64,000 nucleotides of DNA from Mycolicibacterium porcinum (GTDB lineage Bacteria; Actinomycetota; Actinomycetes; Mycobacteriales; Mycobacteriaceae). The DNA lies in assembly GCA_002086835.1 (NCBI GenBank), contig MVIG01000017.1, forward strand, positions 1-64,000. The letters are read 5' to 3'. A program made the position numbers and the translations under genes. The notes beneath the pieces are model-generated. The model saw nothing but the letters and a program-made list of their open reading frames with translations. It made no database searches and was not told the origin of the DNA. This document shows positions 48,584 through 57,341 of the stretch, one piece after another. The first letter of the stretch is position 1. Each line of letters starts with the position of its first letter.

Positions 48584-48997
48584 ATGACTACCCAGACCGG
48601 CCCGGCCGTCATGGCGGACTTCCTGCCCCAGTCGCCCTTCGTGGCCAAACTCGGAATCGTCGCCGAAAATCTGGACGGCCTCGAGGTCCGGTTGCGGCTG
48701 CCGTGGGATCCGTCGAACATCACGATCGCCGACATGGTGCACGGCGGGGCGATCGCGGCGCTGGCCGACGTCACGGTGATGGCAGCGGCCTGGGCGCAGG
48801 CCGAAGTTCCGGATTCGCTTCGCGGAGTGACGGTCTCGATGACGATCAGTTATCTGGCTCCGGCGCGGGCCACCGATCTGATCGGCCTCGGTCGTGTGCT
48901 GCGTCAGGGCAGGTCCCTGGTGAGCTGTGACGTCGATATCGTCACGCCCGGCGGCGAGGCGGTGGCCAAGGCCATCGCGACGTACAAGGTGGGGTGA
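48584..48997 (+). CDS. PaaI-type hotdog thioesterase
   Basis: This 137-residue acyl-CoA thioesterase-like protein has the hotdog signature MVHGGAIAALADVTVMAAAW and the C-terminal strand VSCDVDIVTPGGEAVAKAIAT. The catalytic acid would be the Asp in ALADV. It is divergent from the MFS gene. The substrate is unknown; aryl- or acyl-CoA is usual for the family. Confidence 0.9.
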   Translation: MTTQTGPAVMADFLPQSPFVAKLGIVAENLDGLEVRLRLPWDPSNITIADMVHGGAIAALADVTVMAAAWAQAEVPDSLRGVTVSMTISYLAPARATDLIGLGRVLRQGRSLVSCDVDIVTPGGEAVAKAIATYKVG

Positions 48998-49025
48998 ACG
49001 GGCACCGAAGCTCAAGTTCGATAAT

Positions 49026-49085
49026 CGCGTGCGTAGCGCTACGGCGAAAATTCGGCCGATTTTCCGCCCTGGCGTTACGAACGCG
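49026..49085. terminator. bidirectional terminator
   Basis: A long imperfect inverted repeat: CGCGTGCGTAGCGCTACGGC (49026-49045) pairs with the complement of 49065-49085, closed by GAAAAT/ATTTTC around TCGGCCG. It separates the convergent thioesterase and carbonic anhydrase genes. Confidence 0.7.
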
Positions 49086-49089
49086 GTCG

Positions 49090-49581
49090 TCAGGCGTGCA
49101 CCTCGTTGAGCTTGCCGGTTGCGACGTCGAAGATGAAGCCGCGCAACGACTCGTGCTTGGTGACGAACGGGCTGGCCTCAATGCGGCGCAATGACTGGCG
49201 CACATCTGTTTCCAGATCGACGAATGACTCGGCCGCCCAGTTCGGCTTGATGCCGGTCTCGTCCTGGATCTGCTGCTTGAATCCGTCATCGGTGAAAGTC
49301 AGCATGCCGCAATCGGTGTGGTGGATCAGGATGATCTCCTTGGTCCCCAGCAGCCGCTGACTGATGGCCAGTGAACGGATCTCGTCATCGGTGATGACGC
49401 CGCCGGCGTTGCGGATCACGTGTGCCTCACCGTCGCCCAGGCCGAGGATGCGATAGACATCCAGCCTGGCATCCATGCATGCCACCACCGCGACGTGCTT
49501 GCTCGGGGGTAGCGGCAACGGCCCGGTGAAGGTCTGCGCATAGACCTCGTTGTTGGCCAGGTACTGATCGGTGACAGACAT
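49090..49581 (-). CDS. canB: beta-carbonic anhydrase
   Basis: This zinc enzyme interconverts CO2 and bicarbonate. The 163-residue protein has zinc ligands Cys35, His88 and Cys91 (CMDARLD, IHHTDCGM) and the catalytic pair Asp37-Arg39, the same pattern as M. tuberculosis Rv1284. It lies between the opp and cys genes in both. No partner gene is obvious. Confidence 0.96.
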   Translation of the reverse strand: MSVTDQYLANNEVYAQTFTGPLPLPPSKHVAVVACMDARLDVYRILGLGDGEAHVIRNAGGVITDDEIRSLAISQRLLGTKEIILIHHTDCGMLTFTDDGFKQQIQDETGIKPNWAAESFVDLETDVRQSLRRIEASPFVTKHESLRGFIFDVATGKLNEVHA

Positions 49582-49666
49582 GGTTCGACGCTAAACCCGC
49601 GACGGCCGGCAGGCCAGCGGCAGAATCAGGCTGAGTCGATGGGGTGCAGCCCGCAGAGCCGTCCGA

Positions 49667-49707
49667 GCGATGGCCGGCCTGCCGGGGGGAAGCAGGCCGG
49701 CCATCGC
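49667..49707 (-). terminator. terminator hairpin after the glycosyltransferase operon
   Basis: Arms GCGATGGCCGGCCTGC (49667-49682) and GCAGGCCGGCCATCGC (49692-49707) pair perfectly over 16 bp with a 9-base loop. It lies 20 bp past the stop at 49727. No T run follows, as often in mycobacteria. Confidence 0.75.
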
Positions 49708-49726
49708 GGTCCGGTGGTCAGGTACG

Positions 49727-51658
49727 TCAGGTACGCGGCGACGACAGGTCGTACACCGGGGTGTTGCCGACAACGGTCTTGGTGAAGTTCGCCTTCACCC
49801 AATCGGTGATCTGTGCGGCGGTACCGTGCTCTTGACGCGGCGGTCCGGGAGGCCCACCTCGGCCGCCCTCGGGCCGGTCGAGGAAGTACCGGACCTGACC
49901 GTCGGCGACGTACTGCTGGAATTGGGCGAGCGTGGGCGAATCATCGCTGCCGGTGAAACCACCGATGGCCATCAGCGACTCCCCTGTCTTGAGCTCGAGA
50001 TCGCTGACCATCATCGACCCCACACTCGCTGCGGCCCAACGACCGTCGGCACCGGCGATGAGCTCGGCCAGCGCCGGATCGTCGGCACGTCCGAAGCCGG
50101 GCCCACCAGGCCCACCCGGGCCACCGAAGCCCATGTCCCGGTTGGGGCCAGAGGTGGCCATCGGACCACCGCCGTGGACCTTCGCCACCGTCTCGATCGT
50201 GTAGGCGCCAGTAGCGGCGAGCCCGAAGACCATGGCCGCGAGCGCCACCACGACAGGCAACTTGCCCGGCCGGTGAGCGACGATGGCCAGGGCCACCGCG
50301 GTCAGCACCGAGCCGATCAGGACGATCCAGCGCAGCGCCGGTAGCCAATCCGGGGTCCGGTCGAGCAGTACGAATGCCCACACCCCGGTGCCGGCCAGCA
50401 TGACGGCCAGCACCAGCCGCGAAGCCAGTCGTTCCCGCACCCGCCACAACTCGGCGACCGATATGCCCACGACCGCGGCCACGGCGGGAGCCAGCGCCAC
50501 GGTGTAGTAGGGGTGGATGATCCCGTCCATGAAGCTGAACACCGCGGCGGTGACCAGCATCCAGCCGCCCCACATCAACAGGCCCGCCCGCAGTCCGGCG
50601 GTCCGCGCCGTGCGCCGCGCCAGCCACAGCGCGGCCACCAGGCCGATGAGTGCGGCGGGCAACAACCACGAGGCCTCGGTGCCCATGGACATTCCGAACA
50701 TCCGGCCGATGCCGGGATCACCACCGAACATCAGGTTGGCGCCACCGCCCGGTCCGTGACCGGGGCCGCCCGGTCCGGTACCGCCCGGGCCGGGGCCCTC
50801 CTGCCCCATGATGCGCTGCAGCCCGTTGTAGCCGAATGCCAGCTGCAGCAGGCTGTTGTCGGTCGAGCCGGCGATGTACGGCCGGGACTCGGCGGGCCAC
50901 AATGCCACCAGTGCGATGTACCAACCGGACGAGATGACCATCGTCGCCGCACCGATCAGCAGGGTGCCCAATCGTTTCCAGATGCCGGCGGCGGGTGCGG
51001 CGACCAGGAACATCAGGGCCAGGCCCGGTACGACCAGGAACGCCTGCAGCATCTTGGTCAGGAAGGCGAACCCCAGCGCACATCCGGCCAGTGCCACCCA
51101 GCCGGCGCTGGCCTTCACCGACACCGGCCCGACCGCACGCACCATGAAGTACGCCGCGAGGACCAGGAGCAGCACCAGGAGCGCATCGGGATTGTTGTAG
51201 CGGAACATCGAGGCCGCGACCGGGGTCAAGGCCAGTGCCACTCCGGCGATCAGCCCGGCGCCGGGACCACTGGTCCGCTTCACGGTGGCGTAGAGCAGTG
51301 CCACCGCGCCGACTCCCATGAGTGCCTGCGGTAGCAGCATGGTGAACTCGTTGAAGCCGAACAGCCTGCCCGACAAGCCCATTGCCCACATCGCGGCGGG
51401 CGGCTTGTCAACCGTGATGGCGTTGCCGGCGTCCAGGGATCCGAACAACCAGGCCTTCCAGGACTGGGTACCGGCCTGTGCCGCCGCGGCGTAGTAGCTG
51501 TTGGCCCACCCCGAAGAACCCAGTGCCCAGAAGTACAGCACCGCGGTGCCAGCCAGCATGGCCCAGTAGGAGGGCCGGACCCAGCGTGGGGTCGCCGGCT
51601 CGGTGGCGTCAGCGGTCTCGTCCGCGCGAGCGGGTGCGGTGTCAACGATGGTGGTCAT
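49727..51658 (-). CDS. membrane glycosyltransferase, GT39/ArnT-like, copy 1
   Basis: This 643-residue polyprenyl-phosphate-sugar-dependent glycosyltransferase (GT-C fold) has about 11-13 helices. The luminal catalytic Asp is in NAITVDKPPAAMW. A Gly/Pro-rich loop (GPGPGGTGPGGPGHGPGG) lies near residue 310, and the last 150 residues form an outside domain with another Gly-rich stretch. The ATG at 51658 overlaps the stop of the GT2/GtrA gene. It should add a sugar from a lipid carrier to an extracytoplasmic acceptor; donor and acceptor are unknown. It is a paralogue of 52997-54862. Confidence 0.85.
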   Translation of the reverse strand: MTTIVDTAPARADETADATEPATPRWVRPSYWAMLAGTAVLYFWALGSSGWANSYYAAAAQAGTQSWKAWLFGSLDAGNAITVDKPPAAMWAMGLSGRLFGFNEFTMLLPQALMGVGAVALLYATVKRTSGPGAGLIAGVALALTPVAASMFRYNNPDALLVLLLVLAAYFMVRAVGPVSVKASAGWVALAGCALGFAFLTKMLQAFLVVPGLALMFLVAAPAAGIWKRLGTLLIGAATMVISSGWYIALVALWPAESRPYIAGSTDNSLLQLAFGYNGLQRIMGQEGPGPGGTGPGGPGHGPGGGANLMFGGDPGIGRMFGMSMGTEASWLLPAALIGLVAALWLARRTARTAGLRAGLLMWGGWMLVTAAVFSFMDGIIHPYYTVALAPAVAAVVGISVAELWRVRERLASRLVLAVMLAGTGVWAFVLLDRTPDWLPALRWIVLIGSVLTAVALAIVAHRPGKLPVVVALAAMVFGLAATGAYTIETVAKVHGGGPMATSGPNRDMGFGGPGGPGGPGFGRADDPALAELIAGADGRWAAASVGSMMVSDLELKTGESLMAIGGFTGSDDSPTLAQFQQYVADGQVRYFLDRPEGGRGGPPGPPRQEHGTAAQITDWVKANFTKTVVGNTPVYDLSSPRT

Positions 51659-52941
51659 AGTCCTGTCTCTCGATTCGCCCCGGTGGCACGCCGCGTCCGC
51701 GAGGGGTGGAATACCCATCCTCGCAACAGCACGAAGCGCACCACGGTGGCCAGCAGGTTGGCTGCCACCAATACCGCCAGTTCGACGCCGCGGTGCGGCA
51801 CGGGGGCCACGAAGTGCAGGAGCCCCAGCGATCCGCTGGTGATGGTCAGCGCGATCGCGAACACCGTCAGACCTTCGAGATGATGACGGGTGATGTTGCC
51901 CGCCCCGGCGATACCGAACGTGAACCGCCGGTTGGCAGCGGTGTTTCCGATCGCGGTCACCAAGAGCGCCACCAGGTTCGCGGCCTGGGCACCGACGCCG
52001 GCGCGCAGCGCCGTGAACAGCAGCAGATAGGCCAGTGTGGACACCACGCCGACGGCGCCGAAGCGCACCGCCTGGCGTAGCAGGGATTGCGGGGCAGCCG
52101 ATTTCCGCGACGATCCGAGCTGCGCGGCGATGGTGTTCACCGGGATCGAGCCGTTGGCGAATCCGCGGAGCAGCCGGCCGATGCCCTTGAGGTCGGCGGT
52201 GGCGGTGGCGACGATGTCGACGCGGCTGTCCGGATCGTCCACCCAGTCGACCGGCACCTCGTGGATGCGCAGGCCACTGCGCTCGGCCAGGACCAGCAGC
52301 TCGGTGTCGAAGAACCATCCGGTGTCGGCGACATGAGGCAGCAGCCGGTGGGCGACGTCGGCGCGGATCGCCTTGAATCCGCACTGGGCATCCGAGAACC
52401 GGGCTGCCAGAGTTGATTTCAGGATCAGGTTGTAGCAGCGCGAGATGAACTCGCGCTTCGCACCGCGAATCACCCGCGAGCCGCGGCCCAGCCGGGTGCC
52501 GATGGCCAGGTCGGAATGCCCGGAGATCAGCGGCGCCACCAACGGCGCGAGCGCGGCCAGATCGGTGGACAGGTCGACGTCCATGTAGACCAGCACCGGG
52601 GCGTCGGAGGCCGACCACACGGCGCGCAGCGCGCGTCCGCGCCCCTTCTCTTCCAGGCGCACCACCCGCACACCGTCGAGTTCGTCCGCCAGTTCGGCGG
52701 CGATGCGCGGGGTGTCGTCGGTGCTGGCGTTGTCGGCGATGGTGATGCGCACCGGCACGGCGAAGTTCTCGTCGAGGTAGCGGTGCAATCGTCGTACCGA
52801 ATGGGCAAGCGCGGCTTGCTCGTTGTACACCGGCACCACGACGTCGAGCACTGGAACCCCGGCCTCCCGGGCGGCCAGTGCGGCGTTGGGCCGTGACGCG
52901 AATCGGAACCGCTGCTCGGGGTCTTGGACCAAGGTTGTCAT
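51655..52941 (-). CDS. GT2 glycosyltransferase fused to a GtrA domain
   Basis: This 428-residue protein has an N-terminal dolichyl-phosphate-mannose-synthase-like GT2 domain (DVVVPVYNEQAALAHSV, DNASTDDTPRI, DVDLSTDLAAL as the metal site, SDAQCGFKAIRADVA). A C-terminal GtrA domain of four helices follows (from about residue 290). It should make a polyprenyl-phosphate sugar and help flip it, supplying the two flanking GT39-like enzymes. It starts at the ATG 55 bp behind the second of them. Confidence 0.9.
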   Translation of the reverse strand: MTTLVQDPEQRFRFASRPNAALAAREAGVPVLDVVVPVYNEQAALAHSVRRLHRYLDENFAVPVRITIADNASTDDTPRIAAELADELDGVRVVRLEEKGRGRALRAVWSASDAPVLVYMDVDLSTDLAALAPLVAPLISGHSDLAIGTRLGRGSRVIRGAKREFISRCYNLILKSTLAARFSDAQCGFKAIRADVAHRLLPHVADTGWFFDTELLVLAERSGLRIHEVPVDWVDDPDSRVDIVATATADLKGIGRLLRGFANGSIPVNTIAAQLGSSRKSAAPQSLLRQAVRFGAVGVVSTLAYLLLFTALRAGVGAQAANLVALLVTAIGNTAANRRFTFGIAGAGNITRHHLEGLTVFAIALTITSGSLGLLHFVAPVPHRGVELAVLVAANLLATVVRFVLLRGWVFHPSRTRRATGANRETGL

Positions 52942-52996
52942 GACTTCATCGTTCTCCGGCGGGTTGTGATCTGGGTTGGGCGAAGCTATGCGCCTG

Positions 52997-54862
52997 CTAT
53001 GTGTTCGTCGCACGTTGCGTCAGGTCGTAGATGGTGGTGCCGTCGACGACGGCCGGGTTGTAATGGGCCTGCACCCATTCCGCGATCTCGGTGGCGGCCT
53101 GGCTGCCGCTGGGGGTGTGTCCGCCGAAGCCGCCGGCCATGATGCGGGACCGGATGAAGAAGTGGATCGCACCGTCGTCGACGAGCTGCTGGAACTCCTG
53201 GAGCGTCGGCGCCGGATCGGTGCCGTTGAACCCGCCGACAGCCATTACCGGTGCGCGGGTGGCCAATTGGTAACCGGCGGCGTTCGAGGAACCCACCACG
53301 GCTGCCGCCCATTGATAGCGGTCGGCGTCGGCGGCCAGGGTCGCGGTCAGGGCGGGCCCGGGTACCGGGGCCGCGAACATTCCGCCGAAACCCCCACCCC
53401 GGGACGGCCCGACAGACGGTATCGCCCCGCTGTGCGGGCTGGCCGCGGTGGCGATCGAGTACGCAGCCGGACCGGCCAGGCAGGCCGCGATGGCCAGCGC
53501 CGCAACTGTCCGCGTCATCGGGCGGTCGAACCGTCCGACCACGAGCAGAAGCACCGCCGCACCCACTCCCATCACCGCCACCGCGGCCCGCAGCCACGGA
53601 TACGGATCGTCGTGGCGGGACAGCAGCACCGCGGCCAGGATCGCGGTCACCAGCACGGCACCCGACATCGCCGTGGCAGCGCGGATATCCGCCCGGTACT
53701 GCCACAGCTGCACCGCGCCGATCCCGACCACAGCGCCGATCGCCGGGGCGAGCGCCACGGTGTAGTACGGATGCACGATGCCGTTCATGAAGCTGAACAC
53801 CACCGCGGTGACCAGCAGCCAACCACCCCACAGGATCAGCGCGGCACGGGCAGGATCGGTGCGGGCCGCGCGGCGAGTCAGGTACAGGCCGGCGACCAGG
53901 CAGATCAGGGCCGCCGGCAGCAGCCAGGCGATGTCGGCGCCCATCTGCGACGCGAACAAACGGCCGGGTCCGACATCGAAGTTTAGGTTGCCGAGGCCGC
54001 CGGTCTCGTCCCCGGTCAGACGACCCAAACCGTTGTAGCCCAAGGCCAATTCGATGATGCTGTCGTTCTGTGAACCGCCGATGTAGGGCCGGGCCGACGC
54101 CGGCCACAGCTCCACCAGCACCAGGTACCAGCCGCCGCTGACGACCATGGCGGCACCCGCGGTGACGACATCGAGCACACGGCGCCCCAGCGGACGGTCA
54201 CCGGCCACCAGGGCCGCGGCGGCGAACGCCGGCAGCACCAGGAACGCCTGCAGCATCTTGGCCAGGAAGCCGAAACCCACCGCCATTCCCGCACCGACGA
54301 ACCACCAACGGCTGGAGTCTTTTTCGATTCCACGCTGCACGCAGTAGCCCGCTGTCACGAGCAGCAGCACCAGGAGTGCGTCGGGATTGTTGAACCGGAA
54401 GATCAACGCGGCCACCGGGGTCAGTGCCAGCACGGCACCGGCCAGCAGGCCGGCCCACGGTCCGGCGGCTCGGCGCACCGCCGCGTAGAGCACCGCGACC
54501 GCAGCGACACCCATCAGTGCCTGCGGGACCAGGACGCTCCACGAGTTCAGCCCGAACAGGCGCACCGAGATGTCGATGATCCACAACGCAGCGGGTGTCT
54601 TGTCGACGGTGATGGCGTTGCCCGCGTCGCTCGACCCGAACAGCATGGCGGTCCAGTCCTGGGCTCCGGCCTGCGCGGCGGCCGAATAGAACGCGTTGGC
54701 CCAGCCACTGCTCGACAGGTTCCACAGGTAGAGCACGGCGGTGCCGGCCAACAACGCGGCAAGCGCAAGACGCTGGCGAACCGGCGTGGGACGATCGGGC
54801 CCCGGATGGTCAGGCGTTGCCGTCGGGACCTCGACAGCGGGATCTGCGGCAACGAGGGTCAC
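52997..54862 (-). CDS. membrane glycosyltransferase, GT39/ArnT-like, copy 2
   Basis: This 621-residue paralogue of 49727-51658 has NAITVDKTPAALW in the same place (one Pro is Thr), SGWANAFYSAAAQAG, MLQAFLVLPAF and the motif FSFMNGIVHPYYTVALAPA shared almost exactly. The luminal C-terminal domain also matches (PVMAVGGFNGTDPAPTLQEF). It lacks the Gly/Pro-rich middle loop of copy 1. It lies 22 bp behind trcS, so it is probably in the same operon. It starts at GTG without a clear ribosome binding site. Confidence 0.85.
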   Translation of the reverse strand: MTLVAADPAVEVPTATPDHPGPDRPTPVRQRLALAALLAGTAVLYLWNLSSSGWANAFYSAAAQAGAQDWTAMLFGSSDAGNAITVDKTPAALWIIDISVRLFGLNSWSVLVPQALMGVAAVAVLYAAVRRAAGPWAGLLAGAVLALTPVAALIFRFNNPDALLVLLLVTAGYCVQRGIEKDSSRWWFVGAGMAVGFGFLAKMLQAFLVLPAFAAAALVAGDRPLGRRVLDVVTAGAAMVVSGGWYLVLVELWPASARPYIGGSQNDSIIELALGYNGLGRLTGDETGGLGNLNFDVGPGRLFASQMGADIAWLLPAALICLVAGLYLTRRAARTDPARAALILWGGWLLVTAVVFSFMNGIVHPYYTVALAPAIGAVVGIGAVQLWQYRADIRAATAMSGAVLVTAILAAVLLSRHDDPYPWLRAAVAVMGVGAAVLLLVVGRFDRPMTRTVAALAIAACLAGPAAYSIATAASPHSGAIPSVGPSRGGGFGGMFAAPVPGPALTATLAADADRYQWAAAVVGSSNAAGYQLATRAPVMAVGGFNGTDPAPTLQEFQQLVDDGAIHFFIRSRIMAGGFGGHTPSGSQAATEIAEWVQAHYNPAVVDGTTIYDLTQRATNT

Positions 54863-54884
54863 CAGTCCATGTTTGCCGGGGCCG

Positions 54885-56480
54885 CTAGGTGTCGGATTGG
54901 TCCGTCCTGTGTGTGCGCTGTGAGCTCGTCCCGGGGAGCCGCACCACGAACTCGGTCGACCCCGGCGAGCTGCTCACCTCGATCGTGCCGCCGTGGGCCT
55001 TCACCACCGCGGCCACGATCGCCAGCCCCAGCCCGGTACTGCCCTCGCGTCGCGAGCGAGACGAGTCGCCGCGGGCGAACCGTTCGAACACGTCGGGCAG
55101 TAGCCCCGGCGGTATGCCGGGGCCGTCGTCGGCGACGGCGATCAGCACCGCGTCGGGCTCGGACTTCAACGACACGGTGACCGAAGTCCCGGCAGGGGTG
55201 TGGGCGCGGGCATTGGCCAGCAGATTCGCCAACACCTGATGCAGGCGGGCCTCGTCGCCCTCGACCACCACCGGATCCTCGGGCAGGTCCAGCGACCACT
55301 GGTGGTCGGGGCCGGCGACGTGAGCGTCGCTGACCGAGTCGACCACGAGCCGCGACAGGTCCACGCTCTCGCGTTCCAGCGGCCGGCCTGCGTCGAGGCG
55401 GGCCAGCAGCAGCATGTCCTCCACCAGTTGCGTCATACGCGTCGTCTCCGACTCCACGCGGTTCATCGCGTGGGCCACATCGGCGGGCAGGTCATCCCGT
55501 TTGCGCTGGGCGAGTTCGGTGTAGCCCCTGATGGCCGCCAGCGGCGTCCGCAACTCATGGCTGGCATCGGCGACGAACTGGCGGACCCGCGTCTCACTCG
55601 CGTGGCGCGCCGAGAGCGCGCTGGCGATGCGGTCGAGCATCCGGTTGAGCGAGGTGCCCAGCTGGCCGACTTCGGTGTGGGCGCTGACCGGGTCGACGGG
55701 GACGATCGGCGTGGGCAGCTGCACCTCGCCGCGGTCGAGTTCGAGATCGGCCACCCTGCGTGCCGCGGCCGAAACCCGTGACAGCGGCGCGAGTTGGTGC
55801 CGGATGATCAGGATTCCGGCGACGGTGGCGGCGAGCAGTGCGATGAGCGCCAGCACACAGAACATGCCGAGCACCCACAGCAGCGTGTCGTCGACGATGG
55901 CGGTCGGCAGCCCGGTCACGATGGTCTGCGGGCCGCCGTGGCGTGGGTGCAGACCGATCAACCGGTAACGGCCCAAGCCGTCGAGGTCCACAGTCTCGGG
56001 CACCCTGGTCGCCGGTATCTGCGAAAGTTGTTCAGCTGCAGTTGCGCTCACCGCGACCCGCTCGCCTTCGGCCGTGATCACCCCGGCGTCGACGGGACGG
56101 TTGGGCGACACCACCGCGCCGACCATCCGGGCGGCCTGTCCGGGGGCGTTGAGGAACCCGGGACCGGGGCCGTCCTCCGGATCGAACGGGACGCGATGGT
56201 GACCGCGGGTCCCCGGCGGCGGTGGGAATCCCGGTGGCGGGGGCGGCAACTCGAAGATGGCCGCTGAGCGCCTGCCGGCCTCGATGAGCTGATCGTCGAG
56301 CTGGTTCATCAGAAATCGTTGCAGCGCAAACTCGGTGGCGACGCCGATGCTGACGCACACCACCGCCAGCAGTACCACCTGGGTGACCACCAGCCGGGCG
56401 CGCAGCGACCAGGTTCGCGGTGACCACCACCGAGTGGCTCCGGGCCCGGCAGCCACCTCAGCGCGCGGGACGGAGGACAT
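54885..56480 (-). CDS. trcS: sensor histidine kinase TrcS
   Basis: This 531-residue kinase has two membrane helices (about 27-47 and 185-210) around an outer Pro-rich domain (ELPPPPPGFPPPPG), a HAMP linker, the phospho-His in FVADASHELRTPLAAI, and the ATPase N-box QVLANLLANARAHTP. It is the partner of TrcR, with which it overlaps by 23 bp. The ATG at 56480 is chosen; a GTG at 56489 is possible. The signal is unknown. It is followed at once by a membrane glycosyltransferase. Confidence 0.9.
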   Translation of the reverse strand: MSSVPRAEVAAGPGATRWWSPRTWSLRARLVVTQVVLLAVVCVSIGVATEFALQRFLMNQLDDQLIEAGRRSAAIFELPPPPPGFPPPPGTRGHHRVPFDPEDGPGPGFLNAPGQAARMVGAVVSPNRPVDAGVITAEGERVAVSATAAEQLSQIPATRVPETVDLDGLGRYRLIGLHPRHGGPQTIVTGLPTAIVDDTLLWVLGMFCVLALIALLAATVAGILIIRHQLAPLSRVSAAARRVADLELDRGEVQLPTPIVPVDPVSAHTEVGQLGTSLNRMLDRIASALSARHASETRVRQFVADASHELRTPLAAIRGYTELAQRKRDDLPADVAHAMNRVESETTRMTQLVEDMLLLARLDAGRPLERESVDLSRLVVDSVSDAHVAGPDHQWSLDLPEDPVVVEGDEARLHQVLANLLANARAHTPAGTSVTVSLKSEPDAVLIAVADDGPGIPPGLLPDVFERFARGDSSRSRREGSTGLGLAIVAAVVKAHGGTIEVSSSPGSTEFVVRLPGTSSQRTHRTDQSDT

Positions 56481-57204
56481 AACCCGCACCGCGCAGCGTG
56501 TGGATCATCGGTTCGCGTCCGCTGTCGATCTTCTTGCGCAGATACGAGACATACAGTTCGACGATGTTGGACCGGCCGCCGAAGTCGTAGCTCCACACCC
56601 GGTCCAGGATCTGCGCCTTGCTCAACACGCGCTTGGCGTTGCGCATCATGAACCGCAGCAGTTCGAACTCGGTGGCGGTCAGCGTGATCACCTCACCGCC
56701 GCGCGTCACCTCATGGCTGTCCTCATCGAGCACGAGATCGCCGACGATGATCTTGGCGCCGCCGTCTTCGCTGGTCACCCCGGTACGCCGGAGCAGCGCC
56801 CGCAATCGCAGCACCACTTCCTCCAGGCTGAACGGCTTGGTGACGTAGTCGTCGCCGCCCGCGGTGAGGCCCGCGATCCGGTCCTCCACCGAATCCTTGG
56901 CGGTCAGCAGCAGCAAGGGCAGCCCGGGGATCTGCTCACGCAGCTTGCGCAGGACCTCCAGCCCGCTCATGTCGGGCAGCATCACGTCGAGGACGACCAC
57001 ATCGGGCGGGTTCTCCCGGGCCGCGGCGATCGCGCTGGCGCCGTCCCCGGCCGTCGTGATGTCCCAGCCCTCGTAGCGCAGCGCCATGGAGACCAGTTCG
57101 GCCAGCACAGGTTCGTCGTCGACCACCAGGACCTGGATCGGGTTGCCGTCGGCACGTCGCATCACGGCGCGCCCGGACTCGGAATCGGTGCCATTGGTCG
57201 TCAT
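56458..57204 (-). CDS. trcR: two-component response regulator TrcR
   Basis: This OmpR-family regulator of 248 residues has a receiver with Asp73 (VVVLDVMLPDMSG) and a C-terminal winged helix (SKAQILDRVWSYDFGGRSN, MIHTLRGAGYVL). Nearly the whole protein matches TrcR of M. tuberculosis as I remember it. The start is uncertain among GTG 57210 and ATG 57204. TrcR is known to control its own promoter. Confidence 0.92.
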   Translation of the reverse strand: MTTNGTDSESGRAVMRRADGNPIQVLVVDDEPVLAELVSMALRYEGWDITTAGDGASAIAAARENPPDVVVLDVMLPDMSGLEVLRKLREQIPGLPLLLLTAKDSVEDRIAGLTAGGDDYVTKPFSLEEVVLRLRALLRRTGVTSEDGGAKIIVGDLVLDEDSHEVTRGGEVITLTATEFELLRFMMRNAKRVLSKAQILDRVWSYDFGGRSNIVELYVSYLRKKIDSGREPMIHTLRGAGYVLRPAR

Positions 57205-57265
57205 GCTCACCCGCCCAGTATTCGCCCGCTCGATAGGCCCGGACTTAGCGCTGTCTATGTGCCAG

Positions 57266-57318
57266 CTGTGAAAGCCGGCCCATAATCGGCGCAGAGCAGG
57301 TTTACAGCCGGCTCACAG
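57266..57318. promoter_or_regulatory. inverted repeat between trcR and an exported-protein gene
   Basis: CTGTGAAAGCCGGC (57266-57279) and GCCGGCTCACAG (57307-57318) are inverted copies, one with two extra bases, 27 bp apart. They lie in the divergent promoter region and are candidate TrcR sites, which would link the exported protein to the two-component system. Confidence 0.4.
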
Positions 57319-57341
57319 GCAACACCTGCACCGTGGACCGC

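Noticed and set aside
51659..52618. 320-codon extension of GT39-like copy 1 into the GT2/GtrA gene
   Set aside because: It is an out-of-frame reading of the GT2/GtrA gene; the ATG at 51658 with the ATGA overlap is the real start.
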